A stretch of DNA of 64,000 bases, from assembly GCA_031296935.1 (NCBI GenBank), contig JAVDPD010000001.1, positions 50,422 through 114,421 on the forward strand. Reading direction: 5' to 3'. Made by a program: the position numbers and the translations under genes. Shown here in pieces: positions 44,373 to 53,128 of the stretch (positions are counted from its first letter, which is position 1; every line of letters begins with the position of its first letter). The notes beneath the pieces were generated by a model. The model was not told where the DNA came from. It saw only the letters and a list, made by a program, of their open reading frames with translations, and did no database searches. Source of the DNA: Cerasicoccus maritimus (GTDB lineage: Bacteria; Verrucomicrobiota; Verrucomicrobiia; Opitutales; Cerasicoccaceae).

Positions 44373-44438
44373 ACTTTGCGATGCAGAGTTATGGCATGCT
44401 TTGCGATGCAGAGTTGAAGTAGCTTTGCATTGAAGAGT
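44373..44438. repeat. Three CTTTGC..GCAGAG palindromes in tandem
   Basis: Units at 44373-44389 (ACTTTGCGATGCAGAGT), 44399-44415 (GCTTTGCGATGCAGAGT) and 44422-44438 (GCTTTGCATTGAAGAGT), decreasing in symmetry. In-frame relatives occur inside other genes. Confidence 0.8.
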
Positions 44439-44510
44439 CGGCTTGGTGTGAGCTCTTTAAAAGGCGGAACGGAGCGTCCCCGCGACACCTCTTTGCTCTT
44501 GGGTTCATGT

Positions 44511-44545
44511 AAAAAGCCGCCGTCATGATGACGGCGGCTTTGGGG
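44511..44545 (-). terminator. Bidirectional intrinsic terminator
   Basis: AAAGCCGCCGTCAT / ATGACGGCGGCTTT with T/A tracts both sides. It ends the minus-strand GH5 gene (44569-47223) and may also stop plus-strand transcripts. Confidence 0.9.
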
Positions 44546-44568
44546 GATGTTGCGAAGGGAGTTCGTAG

Positions 44569-47223
44569 TTAGAATGTATAGTTCTCCAAGACTTCCATTG
44601 GGATAGCGTCTGTTGCGTAATTGTTGGTTGGCGAGATGTCTAGCGCGTAGCTGTTCCAGTTCTCACCGCCTGCCCAGTAGGTGCTGCTGACACCGTAGGC
44701 CGTGATGTGGCCGAGGAATTCATTGAGCAACACGTTCCAGCGAGCATCATTATTGGGCACGCCATACTCGCCGATGAAGCCTCGGTAGCCCTTCTCCTGC
44801 AGCCAGAGGAGGAAGGGATGGACCAGGCGTAGGCCGCGGTCGTCGGCAGGGCTCTCAGTGTCGAATGACGCATAGCTACCATCACCAGCGGGCCAGCTTT
44901 GGTCGAAGTAGATGTGTGCTTCGTACATCGTTTTGCCGTAGGCGTCGACTACGTCGAGGTTGGGGTTGGTCATGCGCCAAGTGGAAGCGCTGCTGTAATT
45001 TTCCCCGCTTACGATGATCCAGGTATTCGTGTCCACACTGCGAATGCCGTCGGCGGCAGCTTGAGCGGCGGCGGGCCAGAGACCACCAGTGCTGTAGGGC
45101 TCGTTCATGATACCGTAGCCATAGATGGCTGTTTCATTTTTATAGTGATCAGCGATCTTTTGCCAGACATCGGCAAACGCCGCGTTCGGCATTTCAGTTG
45201 TGCCGATCACGTAGCCGCTGCGTCGGGCGTAGTTGTGCATATCGAGAACGACTTTCATGCCGCGTGCGTTGGCGAGAGCTACGATGTTGTCCAGGTTGGT
45301 GAAGTCTACCGAGCCGTACAGTGTGGGTTGAATGCGCTCCCACTTGAATGGAATGCGGATTAGGTCGAGACTTTTGCTGTGGTAGTAATCCCACTCCAGC
45401 GGATTGTCCTGCCAGAATTCGTAGCCACTGAATTCTGCGCCCGCGAGATTCACGCCCGCCATCTGCACGAAGCCGTCGGGACCACTGTGGTCGTAGGTCG
45501 GCTCGGAGGCGTAAACGGCATGAGCCTTGATGTCCTGCACACGCAGTCGGCCAGAAAGTGTGGAGGAACTTGGGCTAACGTTGGTTATGACAATGGCGGT
45601 GTTCGCGTCGGCTATGACATCTGTCAGATCCGTGGTGCTTGTAGTGATGTCAACCACCGTGCTTTGGGTAGCGCCATCGGCGATCCACGAGAGGTGAATT
45701 TGCTCGTCGCCATCAACTTCACGCCAGCGAATCGTGTCAATTTGCCAGGCATGGTTGGCGGTGACGCTGATCGCTTCACCAATGTTGAAGCGCCCGACAG
45801 TGGTTTCACTGACGCCGAATCCAGTTGGCTCGAAGCCAAATACACTCGGTGATGCAGCAGCGAAGTCTGGGGCGCTTGGTGTGGTGACGTCAACGCCGGT
45901 ATAGGCGAGGAAGTCGTAATCAATGGTCACGCCGCCATTTTCAGGGCTCCACAGTGCGCCTTCAATGGTAGCGTCTCCGCCCACTCCGTTCCACGGCCAC
46001 TGGTCCCACTGCATGAGTAGGATAGTGGCGCCGTTGTTGTCGCCCGTAACTGGCGTTGGTGTGGAAAGGAAGGCGAGATCAATGTAATTAACACGCAGTC
46101 GGCCGGCGGAGTTTGCCGTGCTGTCGCTAACATTAGTGATTTCGACTGAGGTGTTAGCGTCAGCTATGATGCCATCGAGCTCGGTCTCGGTGTAAAATGC
46201 GCCTGCGGGAAAGTCGAGCACCATACTCATTGGGACGCCATTACTTTGCCATGCAAAGTGCAGTCGCTCGTCGCCTGTGTATTCCGCCCAGCGAATACTT
46301 TGTAATGCAAAGCTTTCAACGGCCTGAATGACGAAGCTTTCGCCGGTATTGAAGCGTCCGGTTGTGGAGTCGCCCACACCGAACCCGGTGCCTTCCACGC
46401 CGAAGTAGGAGCTGCTCGCTCCGGAGAAATCCGGTGTGTAAGGGTCGGTGACATCCGTACCGGTGATTGGATCGAGGAAAGACACCAGCACATCGCCGAG
46501 AGTGGTGTCACTGATCAAGCCCGAGAAGGAGGTGGCGCCCGAGGTCAAGCTCCAGGGGGCGCTGGTCCAGCTTTGTAGTCGGTGGGTTTCGCCAATTTCC
46601 GGTGCTACGTAGGCATCGATCAGCTCTACGTAGATTTGGTTGATGCGTAGTCGGCCATTGGCTCCTGCTGAGGAGTCACTGACGTTGGTTATGGTGACGG
46701 CAGTGTTGGCGTCGATCGTGATGCCACTGAGGTTCGTTGTTGTGTAGAAGGAGCCTGCGGTTAAATTGATGACTTGGCTCATGCTAACGCCAGCGTAAGT
46801 CCAACTGATGTGGAGCGATTCGTCGCCTTGATATTCGGCCCAGCGAATGCCATTGAGTTGGAAGGCATGATCAGCGCTGAGGGTGAAGCTTTCGCCGCGA
46901 TCAAAGCGGCCTACGGTGCTTTCGTTGACGCCGAAGCCGGTTCCTTCGACACCAAATATGCTGGTCGATGCTGAGGCGTTGTCGGGGGCAGCGGGATCAG
47001 TGATGTCTACGCCACTCAGCGGGGTGGCGAAGGTGAAGTCGGCGCTTGTGCCGCCGTCGTAAACCGGATCGGTCAGATTTGCAACGAATGACGTATCACC
47101 GCCAGTGAGGGACCAGGGGGTACTGGACCAGCTTTCCAGGGTAATGGAGGCGTGGCAACTAATTGTGCTAATCAGGAGTCCACACGCCGCCATGCATTGC
47201 GAGGCAGGGTGTAATTTTCGCAT
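44569..47223 (-). CDS. Three-repeat secreted GH5 cellulase-type enzyme
   Basis: 884 aa. Signal peptide about residues 1-25; three ~180-residue tandem repeats (from ~28, ~213, ~400), each with W..SPWSLT or equivalent, T.D...P..., GVEGTGFGV..ST.GRF..GE, IRW.E..GDE..H.SW, and a T.V.ITNVS.S..GRLR end; a GH5 domain from ~590 with IPFKWERIQP, acid/base Glu in GIMNEPYS and nucleophile in FIGEYG. Repeats are probably carbohydrate binding (inference). Two CTTTGC palindromes lie inside (46243, 46297). Confidence 0.9.
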   Translation of the reverse strand: MRKLHPASQCMAACGLLISTISCHASITLESWSSTPWSLTGGDTSFVANLTDPVYDGGTSADFTFATPLSGVDITDPAAPDNASASTSIFGVEGTGFGVNESTVGRFDRGESFTLSADHAFQLNGIRWAEYQGDESLHISWTYAGVSMSQVINLTAGSFYTTTNLSGITIDANTAVTITNVSDSSAGANGRLRINQIYVELIDAYVAPEIGETHRLQSWTSAPWSLTSGATSFSGLISDTTLGDVLVSFLDPITGTDVTDPYTPDFSGASSSYFGVEGTGFGVGDSTTGRFNTGESFVIQAVESFALQSIRWAEYTGDERLHFAWQSNGVPMSMVLDFPAGAFYTETELDGIIADANTSVEITNVSDSTANSAGRLRVNYIDLAFLSTPTPVTGDNNGATILLMQWDQWPWNGVGGDATIEGALWSPENGGVTIDYDFLAYTGVDVTTPSAPDFAAASPSVFGFEPTGFGVSETTVGRFNIGEAISVTANHAWQIDTIRWREVDGDEQIHLSWIADGATQSTVVDITTSTTDLTDVIADANTAIVITNVSPSSSTLSGRLRVQDIKAHAVYASEPTYDHSGPDGFVQMAGVNLAGAEFSGYEFWQDNPLEWDYYHSKSLDLIRIPFKWERIQPTLYGSVDFTNLDNIVALANARGMKVVLDMHNYARRSGYVIGTTEMPNAAFADVWQKIADHYKNETAIYGYGIMNEPYSTGGLWPAAAQAAADGIRSVDTNTWIIVSGENYSSASTWRMTNPNLDVVDAYGKTMYEAHIYFDQSWPAGDGSYASFDTESPADDRGLRLVHPFLLWLQEKGYRGFIGEYGVPNNDARWNVLLNEFLGHITAYGVSSTYWAGGENWNSYALDISPTNNYATDAIPMEVLENYTF
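46243..46259. repeat. CTTTGC palindrome inside the GH5 gene, copy 1
   Basis: ACTTTGCCATGCAAAGT, arms ACTTTGC/GCAAAGT, in frame within repeat 2. Confidence 0.78.
46297..46313. repeat. CTTTGC palindrome inside the GH5 gene, copy 2
   Basis: ACTTTGTAATGCAAAGC, imperfect, 37 bp from copy 1, same gene. Confidence 0.7.
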
Positions 47224-47591
47224 GGTAGGGTGTTATTGGGTTTGGGAGACCCAGCGCATTGTGCTGGGTGAGCAGGCGCAGAGAGCACTATGCCATCAGC
47301 GCATGCAGAGATTTTAAGAAAACAGAGAGCAGACTCAGGGGGATTGGTAGGGATGCGTATAAGATTCGCCAAGTGTCCGTCTGGAAGCTCTGACCATCCC
47401 CGGGAAGCGACCTCGGGATCAAAATTTCATTTCTTGGCGCTGCGAGATTAGAAAAACATGGCCGATGGATTCTCAATGTCTTCAGCGTGCAACTAGTTGC
47501 AAACAGGTTGCGTTGCTGCAGACCGGGGGCACGGTGCAATTTAGATCAAACATCGAAAGGCACATGAACCAATTTCTTACCCCTTCTAATT
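47224..47591. other. Divergent promoter region of the GH5 and GH genes
   Basis: 368 bp with no gene. Contains a candidate operator (47488-47501) and, around 47405-47445, text similar to the centre of the inverted-repeat element at 54557-54720 (TCAAAATWTCATTTCTT). Confidence 0.5.
47488..47501. promoter_or_regulatory. Candidate LacI-family operator, site 3
   Basis: TGCAACTAGTTGCA, a perfect 14-bp palindrome, 90 bp before the plus-strand GH gene and 265 bp before the minus-strand GH5 gene. Confidence 0.6.
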
Positions 47592-48623
47592 ATGCAAAAC
47601 CCTAATGGATTTATGTTGGGCGTGGCGGCTCGCTACACCGAGCTGACCGACCGGGACTTTAACCTGATGCAAGACGTCGGGATCAACTTGTTGCGCTTTG
47701 GTGACTTCCAATTTGACGCTGCGGCGTTCGTGGAAGGCCGTGAGCAGCCGGAGGCATTTTTTGCCGCTAGCAAGCGCCTTCGTGAACTCCGCGCTGCCGG
47801 TTTCCAGCTGATCGGCATCACGCCCGGTCCACGCGAAATCAGTAAGACCGGGATTGAGCCTGGCAGCCCGGCTTACTTCGAAGCTTATGACAAGGTGAGT
47901 CGCTTTTTCGCCAAAGAGTTCGGAGACCTCATCACCTATTGGCAAGTCGCCAACGAGCTAGATATCTGGATCTTCCGCGACACGCTCGACATGGATCAGT
48001 CCGTCGAGTTTCTTAAGGTCGGCATCCGCGCGATGAAGGAAGAGGCGCCGCATCTCAAGGTGGGAATTAACATCACTTTGATTCCAGATATGCCGGGCAT
48101 CATCGATGGCAACACCGAAGCCTCGGAGGGGCTCGCCTTGGCCAAGGGCATCTACCACGATGAAACCCTGCCAGTGGACTTTGCCGGCTACGATAGCTAC
48201 CCGGGCAGTTGGCGTGAGGGTGGTCCTGAGATTTGGGCGGAATACCTCGAAGAATTTTACGCACTCACGAAAAAGCCAGTCATCATCATGGAGTTTGGCT
48301 ATGCTTCGGCGGGTGGCGTGATGACATCGGAAGAAGCGGCGGCCGGTCATTATCCCTGCGATATCAAGAAGTGGAAATTTGCCTGGCGCGGCGAGCACAG
48401 CCAGCAGGCTCAGGCAGACTACCTGCGCATCGCAATGCGCATCTTTCGCGAGCGGCCTTATGTGCATGGTGCCATTTATTACAACTGGCGTGATGCGATT
48501 CACTGTTGGCAATGTAAGCAGGAAGACTGCCCGGCGGAAACTGCCTGGGGTTTGTTGGACAAGCATGGCGAGCCCAAGCTGTCCTACGAAGCCATGCGTG
48601 AGTGCGCATTGACGACGGCCTAA
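47592..48623 (+). CDS. Cytoplasmic TIM-barrel glycoside hydrolase (clan GH-A)
   Basis: 343 aa without a signal peptide, so probably intracellular and acting on imported oligosaccharides. Beta-4 acid/base WQVANELDIW and beta-7 nucleophile IIMEFGYASAG are at GH-A positions; strands such as NLLRFGDFQF and FAGYDSYPG support a (beta/alpha)8 barrel. I cannot fix the family (GH39/GH53/GH5-like). Near the C terminus, four cysteines (CWQCKQEDC plus others) could be a metal site. Confidence 0.78.
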   Translation: MQNPNGFMLGVAARYTELTDRDFNLMQDVGINLLRFGDFQFDAAAFVEGREQPEAFFAASKRLRELRAAGFQLIGITPGPREISKTGIEPGSPAYFEAYDKVSRFFAKEFGDLITYWQVANELDIWIFRDTLDMDQSVEFLKVGIRAMKEEAPHLKVGINITLIPDMPGIIDGNTEASEGLALAKGIYHDETLPVDFAGYDSYPGSWREGGPEIWAEYLEEFYALTKKPVIIMEFGYASAGGVMTSEEAAAGHYPCDIKKWKFAWRGEHSQQAQADYLRIAMRIFRERPYVHGAIYYNWRDAIHCWQCKQEDCPAETAWGLLDKHGEPKLSYEAMRECALTTA

Positions 48624-48644
48624 CCTTCTCCACTTCTCCTTCTC

Positions 48645-48931
48645 ATGAGTCTTGCTCTACGTGTCTTTTTCGGGGCGATAGCTACCTTGCTGTGCTTATT
48701 GGTCAATGCGAATGCTTTATCCATGCTGTCGATTTTTTCTGATCACATGGTGTTGCAGCAGCAAGTGTCAATGGAGAGTTCCATGTGGACGCCGCAGAAA
48801 TTGTCGGCAATACAGTCATTGTAACTTGTGGCGATGTGCTGGCCCCGCAGTCTGTCCGTTATGCCTGGAGCACTGCTCCGCAGGCGAATCTCTATGATGG
48901 GGAGGGGTTGCCTGCGGCACCATTTGAGTAG
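48645..48931 (+). pseudogene. Sialate O-acetylesterase gene with internal deletion
   Basis: The 5' part encodes a signal peptide and SMLSIFSDHMVLQQQ, the N-terminal hallmark of sialate O-acetylesterase (FSDHMVLQ), then the frame runs to a stop. In another frame the 3' part reads AAEIVGNTVIVTCGDVLAPQ, then VRYAWSTAPQANLYDGEGLP, ending at 48931: the family's C terminus. About 500 residues including the SGNH core are missing. This is a clear decay product in the middle of a polysaccharide cluster. Confidence 0.85.
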
Positions 48932-48999
48932 GTTGTCGAGTAGGTGTGTGGTGGGGAGAGTTGCTTTCCACTTGCTGAGTGTGACGTTGTTGGTTTAAT

Positions 49000-49013
49000 T
49001 CACGTGATCGTGA
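49000..49013. promoter_or_regulatory. Small inverted repeat upstream of lacI-type gene
   Basis: TCACG-tgat-CGTGA, 21 bp before the regulator start. Possible autoregulatory site; it does not match the other four sites. Confidence 0.3.
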
Positions 49014-49033
49014 GCGTAAGTGACCCCAATGAA

Positions 49034-50080
49034 ATGCGTAATCAGCGCGTAACGATGAAGGACATCGCTGACAAATGTGGCGTTTCTTCATCAACTGTTT
49101 GTCGTGCGTTGAATTCCAACCCGCAAATTCCCGAGTCCACGCGTAAGCGCATCAAGCAGATTGCTGAGTCGATGGGCTACCGGCCTGATCCGTTGCTGTC
49201 TGCATTTGCATCACGTCGTCGTGGACGAGGCCGTGATTCGGACATCACCACCATTGCTTATCTGTCTAATTTTTCAACGCGTGACGAGTGGCGAAGTAAC
49301 CCTTTTTACAAGCGTTGCCATGAAGGCGCGCAAGCTCGCCTTGAAGGGATGGGTTACAAGCTGGAGCATTTTTGGCTTGGGGAAAAAGACATGACTGCGG
49401 CGCGGCTGAGTACCATTCTCTACAGTCGTGGCATACTGGGCCTGTTCGTGGCGCCCATTCAAGAGGTGCATCAACACATCGATATGGACTGGAGTCTCTT
49501 TAGTTCGATCACTGTTGGTTATTCCTTCCTTCAGCCTAATCTACACCGTACTGCACCGCATCACTTTCATGGTATTAAGGAAGCCCTGCGCCAGCTCTAT
49601 CTTTTGGGCTACCGGCGCGTTGGGCTTTGCCTGTTTTCAGAGACGAGTCGTCGTGTGGAAGAGCTCTGGTTTTCCGGTGCATTGGTGGCTGCAAACAATC
49701 GCATGGAAATCGCCGATGGCTTGATCTCTAATTTGGTCGTGAAGCATTTTTTCTTTAACGATGATACGCTTGGGAGCGTGTCCCAATGGTGTCAGAAGAA
49801 CCAGTTGGAAGTCGTGATCAGCGACAATCTGGATGTGAAGCATGCGTTGGAAAAGGCAGGTGTTTCCGTGCCGGGGGACGTTGATTTCGCTACGCTCAAT
49901 TGGCTGTCGGATGCTCCCGAGATCGCTGGCATCGACCAACGCCCGGCGCAGATTGGTTCGGCGGCGATGGATATGATGATTGGTGCGATTCAGCGCGGTG
50001 AGCGCGGCGTGCCGGATGTCCCTCAAACGGTCATGGTCGAAGGGCAGTGGAAGCCAGGCGCGAGCCTGAGCCGTTGCTGA
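49034..50080 (+). CDS. LacI family transcriptional regulator
   Basis: 348 aa from ATG 49034. N-terminal HTH TMKDIADKCGVSSSTVCRAL with the hinge-type segment RIKQIAESMGYRPDP, then a periplasmic-binding-protein-like sensor domain (ISDNLDVKHALEKAGVSVPG, then NWLSDAPEIAGIDQRPAQIG). It adjoins GH genes and is followed by a PEP-CTERM gene, all consistent with local control of polysaccharide use. Candidate operators lie at 38945, 41951, 47488 and 50171. Confidence 0.92.
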   Translation: MRNQRVTMKDIADKCGVSSSTVCRALNSNPQIPESTRKRIKQIAESMGYRPDPLLSAFASRRRGRGRDSDITTIAYLSNFSTRDEWRSNPFYKRCHEGAQARLEGMGYKLEHFWLGEKDMTAARLSTILYSRGILGLFVAPIQEVHQHIDMDWSLFSSITVGYSFLQPNLHRTAPHHFHGIKEALRQLYLLGYRRVGLCLFSETSRRVEELWFSGALVAANNRMEIADGLISNLVVKHFFFNDDTLGSVSQWCQKNQLEVVISDNLDVKHALEKAGVSVPGDVDFATLNWLSDAPEIAGIDQRPAQIGSAAMDMMIGAIQRGERGVPDVPQTVMVEGQWKPGASLSRC

Positions 50081-50120
50081 GTGTGGCTGTTTAACGATTT
50101 CGAATCCTGGTTCCTTGCCT

Positions 50121-50161
50121 AAGAGGGCGTCTAAAAACTCAAGTGGTCTAGACGTCCTCTT
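50121..50161. repeat. AGAGGGCGTCTAAAAA palindrome, short copy
   Basis: AAGAGGGCGTCTA at 50121-50133 and TAGACGTCCTCTT at 50149-50161, one mismatch. It shares AGAGGGCGTCTAAAAACTCA with the long element at 54557-54720, so it looks like a deleted copy of it. Confidence 0.75.
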
Positions 50162-50170
50162 AATTGTGCA

Positions 50171-50184
50171 CGCAACAAGTTGCG
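50171..50184. promoter_or_regulatory. Candidate LacI-family operator, site 4
   Basis: CGCAACAAGTTGCG, 112 bp before the PEP-CTERM gene start and 91 bp after the regulator stop. Confidence 0.55.
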
Positions 50185-50296
50185 CTGTGAGCTGCTTGTT
50201 AGATTGGGGCATTTGGGCGACTATAAGGGCGCTTTCGATTCCGCCCCGGAATTTTTATACCCACCCATACAACCCTTATTTCAGCAAAAACCTAAC

Positions 50297-51502
50297 ATGA
50301 AGTTATCGAAATCTATCCTCTACTTTGGAATCTTCCTATCACTCGGTGGCTCACTGTCCGCACAAACGCTTTATTGGGATACCAATGGCGCGACTGCGGG
50401 CGCAGGCAATCCTGCCGACGGCACTTGGGACCTGGATGCCACGGCAAACTGGACCACTGACTCAACCGGCTCAATCGCAACTTCGATTTACAGTGCTGGC
50501 GCAGACGTGATTTTTTCCGCCGGCTCTGATGCGGCCACTGCCAACATCACCGTATCCGGCACGCAGGATGTCTCCAGCATGACCTTTAAAAACGGCAACG
50601 TTACTCTCAGCGGTAGTAGCATTGATGAGCTTAGTGGCTCTGTGACCGTTACAGTAGATAGCGGCGCCACGGCTACCTTTAATAATACGAATACCTTTAA
50701 CGGTAACTTTGTCGTTAACGGTACGTTGAACGCTCATATTTTCAACGCCGGCGGCCCCATGACCAAGAGCGGCACAGGTACGATGACGATCAATCGCATG
50801 GATGCGACATTGACCGTCAACGAAGGCACCGTGATTTATACGGGCACTTCTGGCGCGAAGCTGAAAAACACTACCATCAACGACACTGGCACGCTCCGTA
50901 TTACGGGCACAGCGCTAGAAAGCGGACGTAGCTTGGTCGTGAATTCTGGTGGCGTCTTTGAGATTGCAACCGGCGTAAGCCAAACCATCAACGGCTACAC
51001 GATGTCGGGCACGACGGTTAGTGAATCTGGCGCCACGTTGACCGTGAATGGAACGGGTGCCATCAGCGGTTCGATTGAAGGTGAGTTGAACTTCATATCC
51101 GGTGGCACCTCGACAAAAAGCTTCACGGATACTTCCAGCATGGAGTTCACCATCGGCGCCAACGGCGTCAATAACTCCATACTTGGTGACGGCACGAATA
51201 ACACTACCACAAACCTCGATGGCACGTTTACCTTCGACCTCTCGGGCGCTGACCTGAGTGATGGCAACAGCTGGTTGATCGTCGATGTTGACGCCCTTGA
51301 TGAAACCTTCGGCGCAACCTTTAACATCGCCAGCTTCACCGATGGAGGCAGCGATGTTTGGACCTACGACAGCGATACAAATCTTTCGTTCAGCGAAGCC
51401 ACCGGCTACCTGAGCTACACGGTTATCCCCGAGCCCGGCACCTACGCTGCGTTGTTTGGCGCGGTTGCCGGCCTCCTGATTATCCGCCGTCACCGCCGTT
51501 AG
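50297..51502 (+). CDS. PEP-CTERM autotransporter-repeat-like surface protein
   Basis: 401 aa from ATG 50297. Signal peptide ILYFGIFLSLGGSLSAQ; then YWDTNG...GNPADGTWDLD..ANWTTDS, the start of many Verrucomicrobia autotransporter-repeat proteins; beta-solenoid-type repeats such as KSGTGTMTINRMDATLTVNE; C-terminal PEP-CTERM signal IPEPGTYAALFG with a hydrophobic helix and RRHRR. Expected at the outer surface via exosortase (not in window). Terminator follows. Confidence 0.85.
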   Translation: MKLSKSILYFGIFLSLGGSLSAQTLYWDTNGATAGAGNPADGTWDLDATANWTTDSTGSIATSIYSAGADVIFSAGSDAATANITVSGTQDVSSMTFKNGNVTLSGSSIDELSGSVTVTVDSGATATFNNTNTFNGNFVVNGTLNAHIFNAGGPMTKSGTGTMTINRMDATLTVNEGTVIYTGTSGAKLKNTTINDTGTLRITGTALESGRSLVVNSGGVFEIATGVSQTINGYTMSGTTVSESGATLTVNGTGAISGSIEGELNFISGGTSTKSFTDTSSMEFTIGANGVNNSILGDGTNNTTTNLDGTFTFDLSGADLSDGNSWLIVDVDALDETFGATFNIASFTDGGSDVWTYDSDTNLSFSEATGYLSYTVIPEPGTYAALFGAVAGLLIIRRHRR

Positions 51503-51533
51503 GGCGCAGAGCTGTTACTCGCCTAAGCAATCC

Positions 51534-51566
51534 AAGCCATGTGGGTACGCCTGCATGGCTTTTTTG
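51534..51566 (+). terminator. Intrinsic terminator after the PEP-CTERM gene
   Basis: AAGCCATG / CATGGCTT stem with a 12-nt loop and TTTTTT, 31 bp past the stop. Confidence 0.85.
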
Positions 51567-51570
51567 TGCT

Positions 51571-51594
51571 CTAGTGATAACATTAAGTTGCCCC
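51571..51594 (+). repeat. GATAACATGAAGTTGCC element, copy C (one arm, diverged)
   Basis: CTAGTGATAACATTAAGTTG then CCCC; right arm absent. It directly adjoins a double hairpin (51601). Confidence 0.65.
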
Positions 51595-51600
51595 TTCGCC

Positions 51601-51655
51601 ATTTGCGCCACGCGCAAATCTAAATCTATGGATGCAACGGCACGTTGCGCTGCTA
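51601..51655 (-). repeat. Stop-anchored double hairpin, copy E4
   Basis: Gene sense: stop TAG of the SDR gene (51653-51655), 4 nt, GCAACG-tgc-CGTTGC (51634-51648), spacer, ATTTGCGC-gtg-GCGCAAAT (51601-51619). Both stems differ from E1 and E3 by paired changes. Confidence 0.88.
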
Positions 51656-52414
51656 AGGGTAGTCTTGGCGGGTGGGGCGGACGGTGATGTTGCTGATGTG
51701 CACGTGGGGCGGCAGGGAGACGACGTGGAGGATCGCTTCGGCAATATCCTTGCCCACGAGCATAGGCGCAAATTTCTCTTCGAACGTGTTGAGAATATCC
51801 TCGCCGTAGCCAGCGACTTCCTGGAAGCCACTGATGACGATGCCGGGGGCTAAGGTCGTTACGCGGACGCCGAGCGGGCCGACCTCACGGCGCAAGCCTT
51901 CGGCCATGGAGTGGACGGCAAACTTCGATCCGCCGTAAACTGCGCTGAATGGCGAGACCTGCCGGCCAACCACCGAGCCAATCACCACGATGTCCGCCGC
52001 CTTCTTGGGGAAATTCGTTTTTTGCGACTCAGCCATCTTCTGCGCGGCTTTTTGCATGAGGCGGATGGCGCCCGTCACGTTGATGCGCATCATGTCTTCA
52101 AACTCGGTTAGGTCGGCGTCTTTCACCGAGCCGCCCAACCCGCGTCCGGCATTGACGACGACGATGTCGGGATCGCCGCCAAATTTTTCATTGGTCAACG
52201 TGAAGAGCGCGTCGATGGTTTCTTGGGCGGCGCCGTCGCCAGCGTACCCGGCGAATGCGGCACCGAGCTCGGTTTCAAGGGCCTCCAGCTTGCTGGCAGT
52301 ACGCCCGGTGCCCACGACGGCGTAGCCGGCGGCGACAAATTCTTTTGCGGTGGCTTCGCCAATGCCGGACGTAGCGCCGGTGACGATTGCGATGCGGGGA
52401 TAATCAGTTGCCAT
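51653..52414 (-). CDS. Short-chain dehydrogenase/reductase
   Basis: 253 aa from ATG 52414. Cofactor motif VTGATSGIGEATAKE, NAGRG, catalytic Ser in IGSVVGRQ and Tyr-x3-Lys in YGGSK. Classical NAD(P)-dependent SDR like the YdfG group (3-hydroxy acid or serine dehydrogenase); substrate not determinable. The frame is open to 52483 but that adds unrelated residues. Confidence 0.9.
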   Translation of the reverse strand: MATDYPRIAIVTGATSGIGEATAKEFVAAGYAVVGTGRTASKLEALETELGAAFAGYAGDGAAQETIDALFTLTNEKFGGDPDIVVVNAGRGLGGSVKDADLTEFEDMMRINVTGAIRLMQKAAQKMAESQKTNFPKKAADIVVIGSVVGRQVSPFSAVYGGSKFAVHSMAEGLRREVGPLGVRVTTLAPGIVISGFQEVAGYGEDILNTFEEKFAPMLVGKDIAEAILHVVSLPPHVHISNITVRPTRQDYP

Positions 52415-52521
52415 AAACGATAGGGTAGCGCCGCACGCCATAAACGCAACCCGTGTCGATCGCTTGTCGCAGGAAAATGACACTTCCTAATGCCAATGGA
52501 CAGCTTGGCTGACGTGCTCGC

Positions 52522-53076
52522 TTAACGCAGATCCAGCACGCGCTCGTTGGTGATCAAAATGTCGACGGGAATATCGTGTTCTTCGTTGGGTACGGTGTCG
52601 ACGATTTGGCGGTCGTAAGCCAGGCCGATTTTCAGGGCATTCACACTGGAAAGCAGGCGGTCGTAATAGCCTTTGCCGTAGCCGATGCGGTGGCCGCGCA
52701 GGTCGAAGGCCGCACCGGGGACGAGGATGACTTCGACGCTGTCGGTGGCGACTTCGGGGAGCGTCGCGACAGGCTCCAGAATGCCGAAGGCACCAGGCTT
52801 GAGCTCGTCGAGCGAATTCAGCTCATGCACATGTAAGGAGTCGCCATTGACGCGGGGGGCGAGCACATCTTTGCCACCGAAGCTGCGGTTCATCAAATCG
52901 TGGGTGTCCACCTCACTGCCAAAGGATACATAAAACAGCACGCGGCTTGCCTGGGTAAAGTCCGGCAGCGCAAAGAGCTTTTGCATGATGTGCTGGTTGC
53001 GTGTTTGCCGTTCTTCGGGGGGGAGGGAGCTGCGGCGGGCAAGCGCCAGATGACGAAGAGCGGCTTTGTTGGACAT
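52522..53076 (-). CDS. 5-formyltetrahydrofolate cyclo-ligase
   Basis: 184 aa from ATG 53076; upstream in-frame codons overlap apt and are ignored. MSNKAALRHLALARRSSLPP is the basic substrate-binding start, then DVLAPRVNGDS, and the ATP loop GYGKGYYDR near the end. Converts 5-formyl-THF to 5,10-methenyl-THF with ATP. Divergent from apt with only 52 bp between the start codons. Confidence 0.93.
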   Translation of the reverse strand: MSNKAALRHLALARRSSLPPEERQTRNQHIMQKLFALPDFTQASRVLFYVSFGSEVDTHDLMNRSFGGKDVLAPRVNGDSLHVHELNSLDELKPGAFGILEPVATLPEVATDSVEVILVPGAAFDLRGHRIGYGKGYYDRLLSSVNALKIGLAYDRQIVDTVPNEEHDIPVDILITNERVLDLR

Positions 53077-53128
53077 TATGCGGAAAGGTCTTGAGCGGGG
53101 AGTGGATTTAAGCGTTGATGCTGCCAGT

